Origin: Cryomorphaceae bacterium
GTDB taxonomy: Bacteria > Bacteroidota > Bacteroidia > Flavobacteriales > Schleiferiaceae
DNA length: 6,685 bases
Assembly (NCBI GenBank): GCA_022565745.1
Contig: JAIUMB010000121.1
Span: forward strand, 1 to 6,685
Direction: 5' to 3'
The notes beneath the pieces were generated by a model, which was given only the letters and a program-made list of their open reading frames with translations, had not been told where the DNA came from and did no database searches. This document shows positions 1 to 6,685 of the stretch, piece by piece; position 1 is the first letter of the stretch, and each line of letters starts with the position of its first letter. The position numbers were made by a program, and so were the translations under genes.

Positions 1-1502
1 ACGTCAGCAGTCTCAATCACGACGGCGAAAAAGCGGAGCTGGAAAGCTTCGGTACCGTTTTAAAAGTGCATCTGCCCAAGCCCATCCCCCCTGATACTAA
101 GGCCCAATTTGACTTACAATTTGACGCCCAATCGCCCAAGCAAATCAGGCGAAGTGGCCGACACAACAAAGAGGGCATCCACTACTCTATGGCGCAATGG
201 TATCCCAAGTTGGCCAACTACGACCGCTTTGGCTGGAACACCACGCCCTATGTAGGCAGAGAGTTTTACGGCATTTGGGGCGACTACGACGTGCACATCA
301 ACATCGACAAAAAGTACACATTAGCCGGTACCGGTGTGTTGCAAAATGCCGCAGACATTGGTCACGGTTACAGCGACGCCAAAAACAAACGCGGTAGAGG
401 CAAGCAAACATGGCACTTTCGTGCAGAGCAGGTGCACGACTTCATGTGGGCCGCAGACCCGGAATACCTGCACGTTACCCATCAAGTACCCGGCGGTCCG
501 TTACTACGCTTTTTTTACAAAGAAAAAGACAACGAGTTTACCGCAAACTGGGAGGCCATGCCGGCATATATGGAGCGTTTCTTTCAGTTGGCCGATTCGT
601 TGGTTGGCCCATACCCTTACCCCGAATTTAGCTTTATCCAAGGTGGGGATGGCGGCATGGAGTACCCCATGGCTACGTTGATGCTCGGACGAGGAAAAAT
701 AAAAGGTATGGTAGGCTTGGCCGTTCACGAAGCCATGCACAACTGGTTTTACGGGATGATTGCCACCAACGAAAGTCGCTACCCTTGGATAGACGAAGGC
801 TTTACCACCTTCGTTGAAAACATCATCATGATGGAACTATTTCCTGATGAAGACAGCCGCGGACTTCCACACTACAGCAATTACCTCAGCTATCTTCAGC
901 AGTGGAGTGCCGATGCCACCGAACCCTTGACCACCCCAGCCGATCACTACATCACCAATCGAGGTTATGGCGTGGCGTCATATTCGCAGGGATGCTTGTA
1001 TCTGGTCAACATGCAGTACATAATTGGCGAAGATGTTTTTTGGAAAGGATTCCGCAGCTTCTTCAACCGCTGGAAATTTCACCACCCACACCCCGAAGAT
1101 TTTATAAGAGAAATGGAGCGCGTAAGTGATGTTCAACTGCAGTGGTTTAACGACCTTTGGGTGGGCACCACACAGGCCATTGACATTGGTATTGACACTG
1201 TTTTTGAAGCCGATGGATTTACACACATCGTCCTAAGACGTTACGAGGAGCTGCCATTTCCGGCAACGGTGGCTCTGGTAAGTGAGAATCTGGCCCCAGA
1301 AATTCATCACGTTCCTTTAGACTTGATGTATGGCCGAAAAGGGGAAAGCGGAAAACAACATCGGCCATGGAAATGGGCTGCCCGCACCTACACCTTAAAA
1401 GTGGAGCGTCCACTAAGCGAGATCGACGCCATATACGTTGATCCATTTTTTGAAACCTCCGACGTTGATCGCAAAAACAACATGTGGTCAAAAGAAGAAT
1501 AA
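1..1502 (+). CDS. M1-family zinc aminopeptidase, C-terminal ~500 residues (5' truncated by window edge)
   Basis: Zinc metallopeptidase of the gluzincin M1 family, expected to remove N-terminal residues from peptides. The frame is open from base 3 with no stop, so the gene starts outside the window; the GTG at 66 is internal. Residue numbers below count from that GTG. The zinc site is HEAMH (726-740, residues 221-225) followed after exactly 18 residues by the third ligand Glu244 (795-797), in WIDEGF. The substrate-amine motif, usually GAMEN, reads GGMEYP (651-668). Tyr306 in ASYSQG (codon 981-983) matches the transition-state tyrosine of the family (PYEKG in LTA4 hydrolase). A C-terminal beta-rich region follows and ends near DVDRKNN, as I recall for Bacteroidota homologues. 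The N-terminal domain and any signal peptide are not visible, so localisation is unknown. The stop codon lies 9 nt before the transporter gene. Family assignment is secure; substrate is not. Confidence 0.95.
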   Translation, partial: VSSLNHDGEKAELESFGTVLKVHLPKPIPPDTKAQFDLQFDAQSPKQIRRSGRHNKEGIHYSMAQWYPKLANYDRFGWNTTPYVGREFYGIWGDYDVHINIDKKYTLAGTGVLQNAADIGHGYSDAKNKRGRGKQTWHFRAEQVHDFMWAADPEYLHVTHQVPGGPLLRFFYKEKDNEFTANWEAMPAYMERFFQLADSLVGPYPYPEFSFIQGGDGGMEYPMATLMLGRGKIKGMVGLAVHEAMHNWFYGMIATNESRYPWIDEGFTTFVENIIMMELFPDEDSRGLPHYSNYLSYLQQWSADATEPLTTPADHYITNRGYGVASYSQGCLYLVNMQYIIGEDVFWKGFRSFFNRWKFHHPHPEDFIREMERVSDVQLQWFNDLWVGTTQAIDIGIDTVFEADGFTHIVLRRYEELPFPATVALVSENLAPEIHHVPLDLMYGRKGESGKQHRPWKWAARTYTLKVERPLSEIDAIYVDPFFETSDVDRKNNMWSKEE

Positions 1503-1511
1503 GCCCATTTT

Positions 1512-2396
1512 ATGCTACTTCCCTTAGCCTTGGCTGTCATCATGTTGGGTATTGGTTTGCGGCTGGAAGTCTCGCAGTTTTCTGAAGTCATTCGTCAACC
1601 AAAAGCCATATTATATGGACTTTTTGGGCAAATGGTGCTTTTACCAGCATTGGCCTTTCTCATTGCCTGGCTTTATCCCATGAGCGACACCTATCGGGTG
1701 GGTTTGTTGCTACTAGCCGCTTGTCCGGGCGGAACCGCATCCAACCTTGTAACGATGATGGTAAAAGGCCGCACAGCCTTATCGGTATCCCTTACGGCTT
1801 TCAACAGTTTTATTATTCTGTTTTCCATCCCGTTGGTCCTTTATTTAGGTACTGGTTCTTTTTTAGATAACCCATTAGATGTGCGCATCAAACCCAGTCA
1901 TGTGTTGCCAGAAATAGGTTTGACCGTGATTTTACCGGTTGTATTGGGAATTGTACTTCGTCGTTATTACCGTGAAAACATAAAAACCTGGGAGCATTGG
2001 CTGCGCTATTTACTGCCCGGGATACTGATTACCGTGTTTGTATGGGTATGGCTGTCCGAAAACGGCGAACAAGAAAGTACCGTTTCGAACATGCTAGTAC
2101 TGATACCGCCCCTTTTGTTTTTGAATATCGGCAGTATGGTTATGGGGTATTTTAGCAGTCGAAAGATCGGCATCAAAAAAGACGGAAGCAGCACCATTGC
2201 CATTGAAATGGGGTTACAAAACACAGCCTTAGCCATTTTTTTAGCCAATGCCGTACTTGATAAATCGGAACTTGGACTAATGGCCGTTTTTTATGCTGGC
2301 TTTTCCTTTTTCACCACGTGGTTTGTGGGCTGGATGATGATGCGCCAAAGCAAAAAAACCACTACCTTTGCACACCCTAATAAAAACGTAGAGTAA
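1512..2396 (+). CDS. BASS-family (bile acid:Na+ symporter-like) transporter
   Basis: Inner-membrane protein of 294 aa with about nine hydrophobic segments, roughly at residues 1-18, 30-55, 61-82, 88-112, 131-150, 164-182, 193-215, 228-248 and 253-276. Family signatures are ACPGGTASNLVT (70-81) and IEMGLQNTALA (231-241). The spacing of polar residues fits the sodium sites I recall from the bacterial homologue ASBT-NM: Q40, S77, N78, S91, T95, E232 and Q236 match Q77, S114, N115, S128, T132, E260 and Q264. Sodium-coupled uptake of an organic anion is therefore likely. The substrate cannot be read from the sequence, and bile acids are improbable for a free-living bacterium. The ATG at 1512 is the earliest possible start, because the stop of the upstream gene (1500-1502) is in the same frame, four codons before it. 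The N-terminus is thus short and probably lacks the first helix of ten-helix members. The polar C-tail ends 8 nt before the next gene. Confidence 0.92.
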   Translation: MLLPLALAVIMLGIGLRLEVSQFSEVIRQPKAILYGLFGQMVLLPALAFLIAWLYPMSDTYRVGLLLLAACPGGTASNLVTMMVKGRTALSVSLTAFNSFIILFSIPLVLYLGTGSFLDNPLDVRIKPSHVLPEIGLTVILPVVLGIVLRRYYRENIKTWEHWLRYLLPGILITVFVWVWLSENGEQESTVSNMLVLIPPLLFLNIGSMVMGYFSSRKIGIKKDGSSTIAIEMGLQNTALAIFLANAVLDKSELGLMAVFYAGFSFFTTWFVGWMMMRQSKKTTTFAHPNKNVE

Positions 2397-2404
2397 CCAC
2401 CGGA

Positions 2405-4294
2405 ATGAGCGACCCCATCAAACACGAATGCGGCATTGCCATGCTGCGCCTCCGAAAGCCTTTAGAACATTACCGCGAAAAGCACGGAAGCTACTTTTAC
2501 GGCATCAACAAAATGTATTTGTTGATGGAAAAGCAGCACAACCGCGGTCAAGACGGTGCAGGTTTTGCCTCAATCAAACTTGACATGCAGCCCGGTCAGC
2601 GATATATTTCTCGCTATCGGTCCATAGATCAAAAGCCCATTCAAGATATTTTCTCACACATCACTCAGAGAATCGAAGGGATTCTTAAAGAGTACCCCCA
2701 TCACCCCGATGAGGTAAAATGGCTTAAAGAAAACCTCCCCTATTTGGGTGAAGTTTACCTTGGGCACCTGCGTTATGGCACATTTGGCGGCAACAGCATT
2801 GAAAACTGTCACCCGTTTTTAAGACAAAACAACTGGGTAAGTCGCAACCTTATATTGGCCGGTAATTTCAACATGACCAACGTCAACGACCTCTTTGGCG
2901 AATTGGTCAACCTCGGTCAGCACCCTAAAGAATTGGCCGACACGATAACCATATTGGAAAATATTGGTCACTTTCTCGACGAGGCCAACGAAAAACTTTA
3001 CCGCAAATTTCGCAAAGACGGCTACAGCAAACGGGAAATTTCTCCTTTAATCGCTGAACATATTCCCATCAAAAGGATTCTCAAAAAGGCATCAAAAAAA
3101 TGGGACGGAGGCTATGCTATAGGTGGAATGATAGGAACAGGTGATAGCTTTGTTCTTCGCGACCCATCTGGCATTAGACCCGCTTATTACTATGTAGATG
3201 AAGACGTTGCCGTTGTTTGCAGTGAACGCCCAGTGATTCAAACAGCTTTTGATGTGCCTTTTGAAAGCATCAAAGAAATCACCCCCGGTCATGCGCTGAT
3301 AATGCGTAAAGACGGAAGCGTAGAGGAAGTAAAAATCATGGAGCCCCTGGAGCGAAAAAGCTGCTCTTTTGAACGCATTTACTTTTCTAGAGGCAACGAC
3401 CGTGACATCTACAACGAACGAATTGACTTAGGAAGACGCATTGTACCCAAAGTACTTGAAGGCATTCATCACGATTTGAAACGCACCGTATTTTCATTTA
3501 TCCCCAATACCGCAGAAATCAGCTATCTAGGTATGATGAAGGGCATTGAAGATTACCTCGATGGACATAAAGCGCGTATGATTGCGGCGATAAAAAACCC
3601 AACCGAAACGGAGGTGAAAAAAATTCTTTCACAGCGTGTTCGCTGGGATAAGGTTGCATGGAAAGATGCCAAACTGCGCACCTTTATTACGGCAGACTCC
3701 GGCCGAGATAGTCTGGTGAGTCACGTATACGACATCACTCAAAGCATACTCAAGCCTGGTGATCAATTGGTGGTGGTTGACGACTCTATCGTACGCGGCA
3801 CCACGTTAAGACAAAGTATTCTCCGGATTCTGGATCGCTTGAACCCAACAAAAATTGTTGTGGCCTCATCGGCGCCTCAGATACGTTACCCCGATTGTTA
3901 CGGTATTGATATGGCTAAAATGGGTGATTTCATCGCCTTCCAAGCCGCCATTTACCTGCTAAAAGAAACTGGTCAGGAACACATCATCCAAGAGGTATAC
4001 AAGGCGTGTAAAGACTCTGCTCACGAAGAACAGCCTAAAAACCACGTTAAGGCCATTTACGCCCCATTTACGGATGAGGAAATTTCTAAGGCCATTAGTG
4101 TTTTACTTCGTCCAAAAGACCTAAAGGCCGAGGTGGAAATTGTTTTTAATTCCATTGAAAACCTTCACCTTTCTTGTCCGGAAAATACCGGCGACTGGTA
4201 CTTTACCGGTGATTACCCAACACCGGGCGGTATGCGCGTAGTGAATCGTGCCTTTGTGAATTATGTGGAAGGGAAAAGTGGGCGCGCTTACTGA
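2405..4294 (+). CDS. Amidophosphoribosyltransferase (PurF family, long divergent form)
   Basis: Cytosolic protein of 629 aa with an N-terminal Ntn-type glutaminase domain and a C-terminal type I phosphoribosyltransferase domain. Canonical PurF makes 5-phosphoribosylamine from PRPP and glutamine, the first step of purine synthesis. Glutaminase features: Cys9 in HECGIA, presumably exposed by removing an 8-residue propeptide; HNRGQDGAG (45-53); RYGTFGG (123-129); GNFNMTN (153-159); DPSGIRP (253-259). Transferase features: SCSFERIYFSR (319-329), FIPNTAE (365-371), RTFI (425-428) and the PRPP motif VVVDDSIVRGTT (456-467, bases 3770-3805). At 629 aa it is well above the ~470-505 aa of E. coli and Bacillus PurF, with added sequence before HNRGQD, between residues 380 and 425, and near the C-terminus. 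The flexible loop after RTFI lacks the usual basic residues, and the Fe-S cysteines of the Bacillus type are mostly missing. It follows the transporter gene by 8 nt. It may be the purine enzyme or a paralogue with another amine product. Family confidence is high, exact reaction moderate. Confidence 0.9.
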   Translation: MSDPIKHECGIAMLRLRKPLEHYREKHGSYFYGINKMYLLMEKQHNRGQDGAGFASIKLDMQPGQRYISRYRSIDQKPIQDIFSHITQRIEGILKEYPHHPDEVKWLKENLPYLGEVYLGHLRYGTFGGNSIENCHPFLRQNNWVSRNLILAGNFNMTNVNDLFGELVNLGQHPKELADTITILENIGHFLDEANEKLYRKFRKDGYSKREISPLIAEHIPIKRILKKASKKWDGGYAIGGMIGTGDSFVLRDPSGIRPAYYYVDEDVAVVCSERPVIQTAFDVPFESIKEITPGHALIMRKDGSVEEVKIMEPLERKSCSFERIYFSRGNDRDIYNERIDLGRRIVPKVLEGIHHDLKRTVFSFIPNTAEISYLGMMKGIEDYLDGHKARMIAAIKNPTETEVKKILSQRVRWDKVAWKDAKLRTFITADSGRDSLVSHVYDITQSILKPGDQLVVVDDSIVRGTTLRQSILRILDRLNPTKIVVASSAPQIRYPDCYGIDMAKMGDFIAFQAAIYLLKETGQEHIIQEVYKACKDSAHEEQPKNHVKAIYAPFTDEEISKAISVLLRPKDLKAEVEIVFNSIENLHLSCPENTGDWYFTGDYPTPGGMRVVNRAFVNYVEGKSGRAY

Positions 4295-4397
4295 TGTTCG
4301 TCACACCAGCGATCACTTGACTTTGGGAAAGTTTTTTTGAGTGAACTAGAACTCATTATTGTGCACCATGTAAAATTTATTGGAACCACATATACAT

Positions 4398-4430
4398 AAA
4401 AAAAAATGCGGCATAAGCCGCATTTTTTTT
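4398..4430. terminator. Bidirectional Rho-independent terminator between convergent genes
   Basis: A perfect 7-bp stem, ATGCGGC (4406-4412) and GCCGCAT (4417-4423), closes an ATAA loop. It is flanked by an A run (4398-4406) and a T run (4423-4430), so the duplex can extend to about 14 bp and gives a U tract on either strand. It lies 103 nt after the stop of the PurF-family gene and 15 nt after the stop of the minus-strand lipoprotein gene. It can therefore end both convergent transcripts. Confidence 0.9.
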
Positions 4431-4445
4431 ATTGAATCTGATTGA

Positions 4446-4712
4446 TTAAGCCTCAGTACATGTCGTAACTGTGGTGGTGGTCATTTTCATTCCCCAGGTG
4501 GTTTGCTCAGTTTCTTGAGTGCCTTCAAACTCCGAGCAATCTCCTTTATCTGAAGTTTGTGTAACTTTAGAATTAAATGTTTGCTCACCCATCTCTTCAC
4601 CATCCATTTCTGTAACTGAGACAGAATTGACTTCACAATTGCAATCAACTTTTTTGCTGCAAGAAGTCATTAGAAAAAACCCTGCAATGACAAATAAAAG
4701 TACTTTTTTCAT
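4446..4712 (-). CDS. Small cysteine-containing lipoprotein of unknown function
   Basis: An 88-aa predicted lipoprotein. The N-terminus has a lysine pair, a hydrophobic core (VLLFVIAGFFLM, residues 4-15) and a lipobox ending TSC, with lipidated Cys18. The lipobox has Met at -3, where Leu is commoner. The mature part is strongly acidic (about 14 Asp/Glu against 5 Lys), rich in Thr, and holds four more cysteines: Cys24 and Cys26 (DCNC), Cys59 and Cys85. An even number could form two disulfides in the periplasm or at the surface. I do not recognise a named domain. Small CxC lipoproteins of this general look occur in Bacteroidota, but that is an impression, not a match. The ATG at 4710-4712 follows an A-rich leader without a Shine-Dalgarno sequence, as usual for the phylum. 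The gene lies 116 nt downstream of alaS in the same direction and ends at the shared terminator. The signal peptide and clean ORF support a real gene. Confidence 0.8.
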   Translation of the reverse strand: MKKVLLFVIAGFFLMTSCSKKVDCNCEVNSVSVTEMDGEEMGEQTFNSKVTQTSDKGDCSEFEGTQETEQTTWGMKMTTTTVTTCTEA

Positions 4713-4734
4713 TTTACAATTTTTAAATTTGAAG

Positions 4735-4742
4735 CAAAAGTA
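4735..4742 (-). promoter_or_regulatory. Putative Bacteroidota-type -7 box for the lipoprotein gene
   Basis: On the minus strand this reads TACTTTTG, an exact fit to the TAnnTTTG -7 consensus of the Bacteroidota primary sigma factor. It sits 22 nt upstream of the lipoprotein ATG, which predicts a leader of roughly 15-17 nt. No TTTG or TTG -33 element is found at the usual 17-20 nt further upstream, where the sequence is an A-rich tract (T-rich on the plus strand, 4762-4775). It may let this gene be transcribed independently of alaS. Confidence 0.45.
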
Positions 4743-4828
4743 AGACGAAAATTTTACTGTTGTTTTATTTTTTTTAACGAATAATACTTGACATTCATTA
4801 AGACATAAATGATGACCTAATTATTCAT

Positions 4829-6685
4829 TTACAACGATTTGATTGTTTCTTTAGCCCTTTCAAATACTTCCGTAATCCCCTCCGGCATACTCCCACCTGC
4901 AGTGGCGAAAAATGGCTGTCCGCCCCCGCCGCCGCGAATATACTTGCCCCACTCCTTGACCATTTGGCCGGCATGCATGCCCTTTGCCACCTGTACGTCA
5001 CCCAAGGCAAGCGTTAAAACCACCTTACCCTCGTTTTCTGAAGCCAAGAGGACAAACAAGTCTTTGTGGCCACTGCGCCAACCAAAACACAAATCCTTAA
5101 TGGTCGGCGCGTCAAGATCGGTACGTGCTATAAGCACTTTGGTGCCATTAACGGTTTCCATTTTTCCGGCCAATGCTTTTGTTTTTTCCTTGTTTTGAGC
5201 TTTTTCAAAAATTTTCAACTTGGCATTCGCCTCCTCCAATTCTTTATGGATTTGCTCTACTGCTGTTAACGGGTCTTTCTGACTACCTGTGAGAACTTTA
5301 AGTGCTTGCAGCTGGTCTCTTTGCTTCGAAAACATGGCATTTACAGCCTCTCCAGTAATGGCTTCAATACGTCGCACCCCAGCTGCTACTGAGCTTTCTG
5401 CGATAATGACAAACATGCCAATGAACGCCGTGTTGGGTACATGGGTACCTCCACATAGCTCTATGCTTTCACCAAAGCGAATGGCCCTTACCGTATCCCC
5501 GTATTTCTCTCCAAACAACGCCATGGCTCCTTGCTTTTGTGCCTCTTCCATACTGATGCTTCGTTGTTCGTCGAGTGACTGCTGAGCTTGAACCAGTTCA
5601 TTAACACGCAGTTCGATCACATTTAATTCTTCAGCACTCACTTTGCTGAAGTGTGAAAAGTCAAAACGCAAATAATCCGGCCCCACAAAAGATCCCTTTT
5701 GCTCCACATGCGTGCCAAGTACCTCGCGCAATATATGGTGCAACAAGTGGGTAGCGGAGTGATTCGCCGCTGTTTTGCGTCGCGCATGTTTATCCACAAC
5801 GGCCGTAACCATTTCAGAACTTGGCAATTCATTGATGAAATGAATGATCAGTCCGTTTTCTTTTTTGGTGTTCCAAACAGCAATCTCCTTATCCCCATCC
5901 AAAAGTACGCCCCGGTCACCCACCTGTCCGCCACCTTCAGGATAAAAAGGCGTTTGATCAAGTACCAATTGGTAAAAAGACTTTTTCTTTTCGGTAACTT
6001 GACGATAGCGACAAACCTTCACTTGCATAACCGTAAGCGTATCATACCCTACAAACGCGCCATTGCCATCGGCCAACATCGTCCAATCTTCAGCCGTGCT
6101 CTTTCCGGCGGCACGCGAACGATCTTTTTGTTTTTTCATCGCGGCATGAAAACCAGCTTCATCCAAACCAATGCCTTTTTCTCTGAGAATTAATGCCGTG
6201 AGATCCAAAGGGAACCCAAACGTATCGTAGAGTTCAAAAGCAACTTGACCAGGCAGTTCCTCTACTTGATTTTGGGTTAGGTATTCGTCTAAGCGCTGTA
6301 ATCCGAGCTCAAGCGTTCTAATAAAGGCCATTTCCTCTTCCGTTGCGACTTGCGCAATGAGTGTTTGCTGCATTCTTAACTCCGGGAAGAAATCCCCCAT
6401 TTGATCAACCAATACCGGCAGCAACTTGGCCAAAAACGGTTGTTGTATATCAAGAACGGAGTATGCATAGCGCACTGCTCTTCTGAGGATACGGCGAATA
6501 ACATAGCCTGCACCGTTGTTGGCGGGCAACTGGCCGTCGGCAATGGCAAAGGCAACCGTACGCAAGTGGTCAGCAACCACACGCATGGCAATATCGGTTT
6601 TCTCACCTTTACCATAACCTTTACCACAAAGAGACTCAAGTGCTTTAATAATGGGTTGAAACACATCCGTATCGTAGCTTGAAGA
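4829..6685 (-). CDS. alaS: Alanyl-tRNA synthetase, C-terminal ~618 residues (5' truncated by window edge)
   Basis: Cytosolic class II synthetase that charges tRNA-Ala with alanine and hydrolyses mischarged Ser- or Gly-tRNA-Ala. The frame stays open to base 6685, reading SSSYDTDVFQP across the GTG at 6662-6664, so that GTG is internal. About 250 N-terminal residues, including most of the aminoacylation core, lie outside. Residues are numbered from the GTG. Visible in order: end of the catalytic and tRNA-recognition region, with RVVADHLR (28-35) and GYVIRRILRRA (53-63); YDTFGFPLDLT (146-156); start of the editing domain, YPEGGGQVGD (241-250); editing zinc site HSATH (302-306, bases 5747-5761) and CGGTH (404-408, bases 5441-5455), giving ligands H302, H306, C404 and H408; a helical linker (about 445-500); and the C-Ala domain ending in GGGGGQPFFATAGG (578-591). 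All editing ligands are intact. No terminator follows, so transcription may run on into the lipoprotein gene. Confidence 0.98.
   Translation of the reverse strand, partial: SSSYDTDVFQPIIKALESLCGKGYGKGEKTDIAMRVVADHLRTVAFAIADGQLPANNGAGYVIRRILRRAVRYAYSVLDIQQPFLAKLLPVLVDQMGDFFPELRMQQTLIAQVATEEEMAFIRTLELGLQRLDEYLTQNQVEELPGQVAFELYDTFGFPLDLTALILREKGIGLDEAGFHAAMKKQKDRSRAAGKSTAEDWTMLADGNGAFVGYDTLTVMQVKVCRYRQVTEKKKSFYQLVLDQTPFYPEGGGQVGDRGVLLDGDKEIAVWNTKKENGLIIHFINELPSSEMVTAVVDKHARRKTAANHSATHLLHHILREVLGTHVEQKGSFVGPDYLRFDFSHFSKVSAEELNVIELRVNELVQAQQSLDEQRSISMEEAQKQGAMALFGEKYGDTVRAIRFGESIELCGGTHVPNTAFIGMFVIIAESSVAAGVRRIEAITGEAVNAMFSKQRDQLQALKVLTGSQKDPLTAVEQIHKELEEANAKLKIFEKAQNKEKTKALAGKMETVNGTKVLIARTDLDAPTIKDLCFGWRSGHKDLFVLLASENEGKVVLTLALGDVQVAKGMHAGQMVKEWGKYIRGGGGGQPFFATAGGSMPEGITEVFERAKETIKSL

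Noticed and set aside
66..68. GTG as the start of the M1 peptidase
   Set aside because: The frame is open upstream to base 3 with family-like sequence, and an M1 enzyme needs an N-terminal domain before this point; the gene is simply cut by the window.
4319..4338. Weak hairpin ACTTT-GGG-AAAGT followed by seven T as a first terminator of the plus-strand operon
   Set aside because: The stem is only about 5 bp and AT-rich, so unlikely to be stable; the strong hairpin at 4398-4430 explains termination.
4343..4353. Tandem GAACT-A-GAACT in the convergent intergenic region
   Set aside because: Too short to distinguish from chance; no further copies or partner motif seen nearby.
4519..4743. 74-aa open frame on the plus strand, antisense to the lipoprotein gene
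   Set aside because: The minus-strand frame has a convincing lipoprotein signal peptide and promoter box, while this one has neither and runs into the AT-rich spacer.
4743..4828. Terminator or riboswitch between alaS and the lipoprotein gene
   Set aside because: Only a 5-bp TCATT/AATGA pairing is visible and there is no U tract on the minus strand; the region looks like plain AT-rich spacer.
5699..6193. 164-aa open frame on the plus strand, antisense to alaS
   Set aside because: It overlaps fully conserved AlaRS editing-domain coding sequence and its product has no recognisable domain; it is a shadow frame.
6662..6664. GTG as the start of alaS
   Set aside because: It encodes Val in YDTDVFQP, a conserved internal AlaRS segment, and the frame stays open to the window end.

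Overview
The window looks like ordinary chromosomal DNA from a Bacteroidota bacterium, possibly Flavobacteriales or a related order; I cannot place it more finely. Three things point there. The amidophosphoribosyltransferase-like protein is the long form (629 aa) that I associate with this phylum. Start codons lack clear Shine-Dalgarno sequences. A TAnnTTTG-type -7 promoter box lies upstream of a small lipoprotein gene. I see no mobile element, CRISPR array, tRNA or rRNA, and no compositional break suggesting recent transfer.

Left part (1-4294, plus strand): three tightly packed genes, probably one operon. They are the C-terminal ~500 residues of an M1-family zinc aminopeptidase (cut by the window start), a BASS-family (bile acid:Na+ symporter-like) membrane transporter, and a long PurF-family glutamine amidotransferase/phosphoribosyltransferase. 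The gaps are 9 and 8 nt. No shared pathway is obvious, and co-transcription is inferred from spacing alone.

Middle (4295-4445): a convergent intergenic region with one strong bidirectional hairpin terminator at 4398-4430, serving the plus-strand operon and the minus-strand genes.

Right part (4446-6685, minus strand): alanyl-tRNA synthetase (alaS, 5' end outside the window), then 116 nt of AT-rich spacer, then a gene for an 88-aa cysteine-containing lipoprotein of unknown function, which ends next to the shared terminator.

No clear new system is visible. The points most worth a second look are the PurF-family protein, which keeps the catalytic cysteine and PRPP motif but has lost the usual basic residues of the flexible PRPP loop; the BASS transporter with its unusually short N-terminus; and the small acidic CxC lipoprotein.
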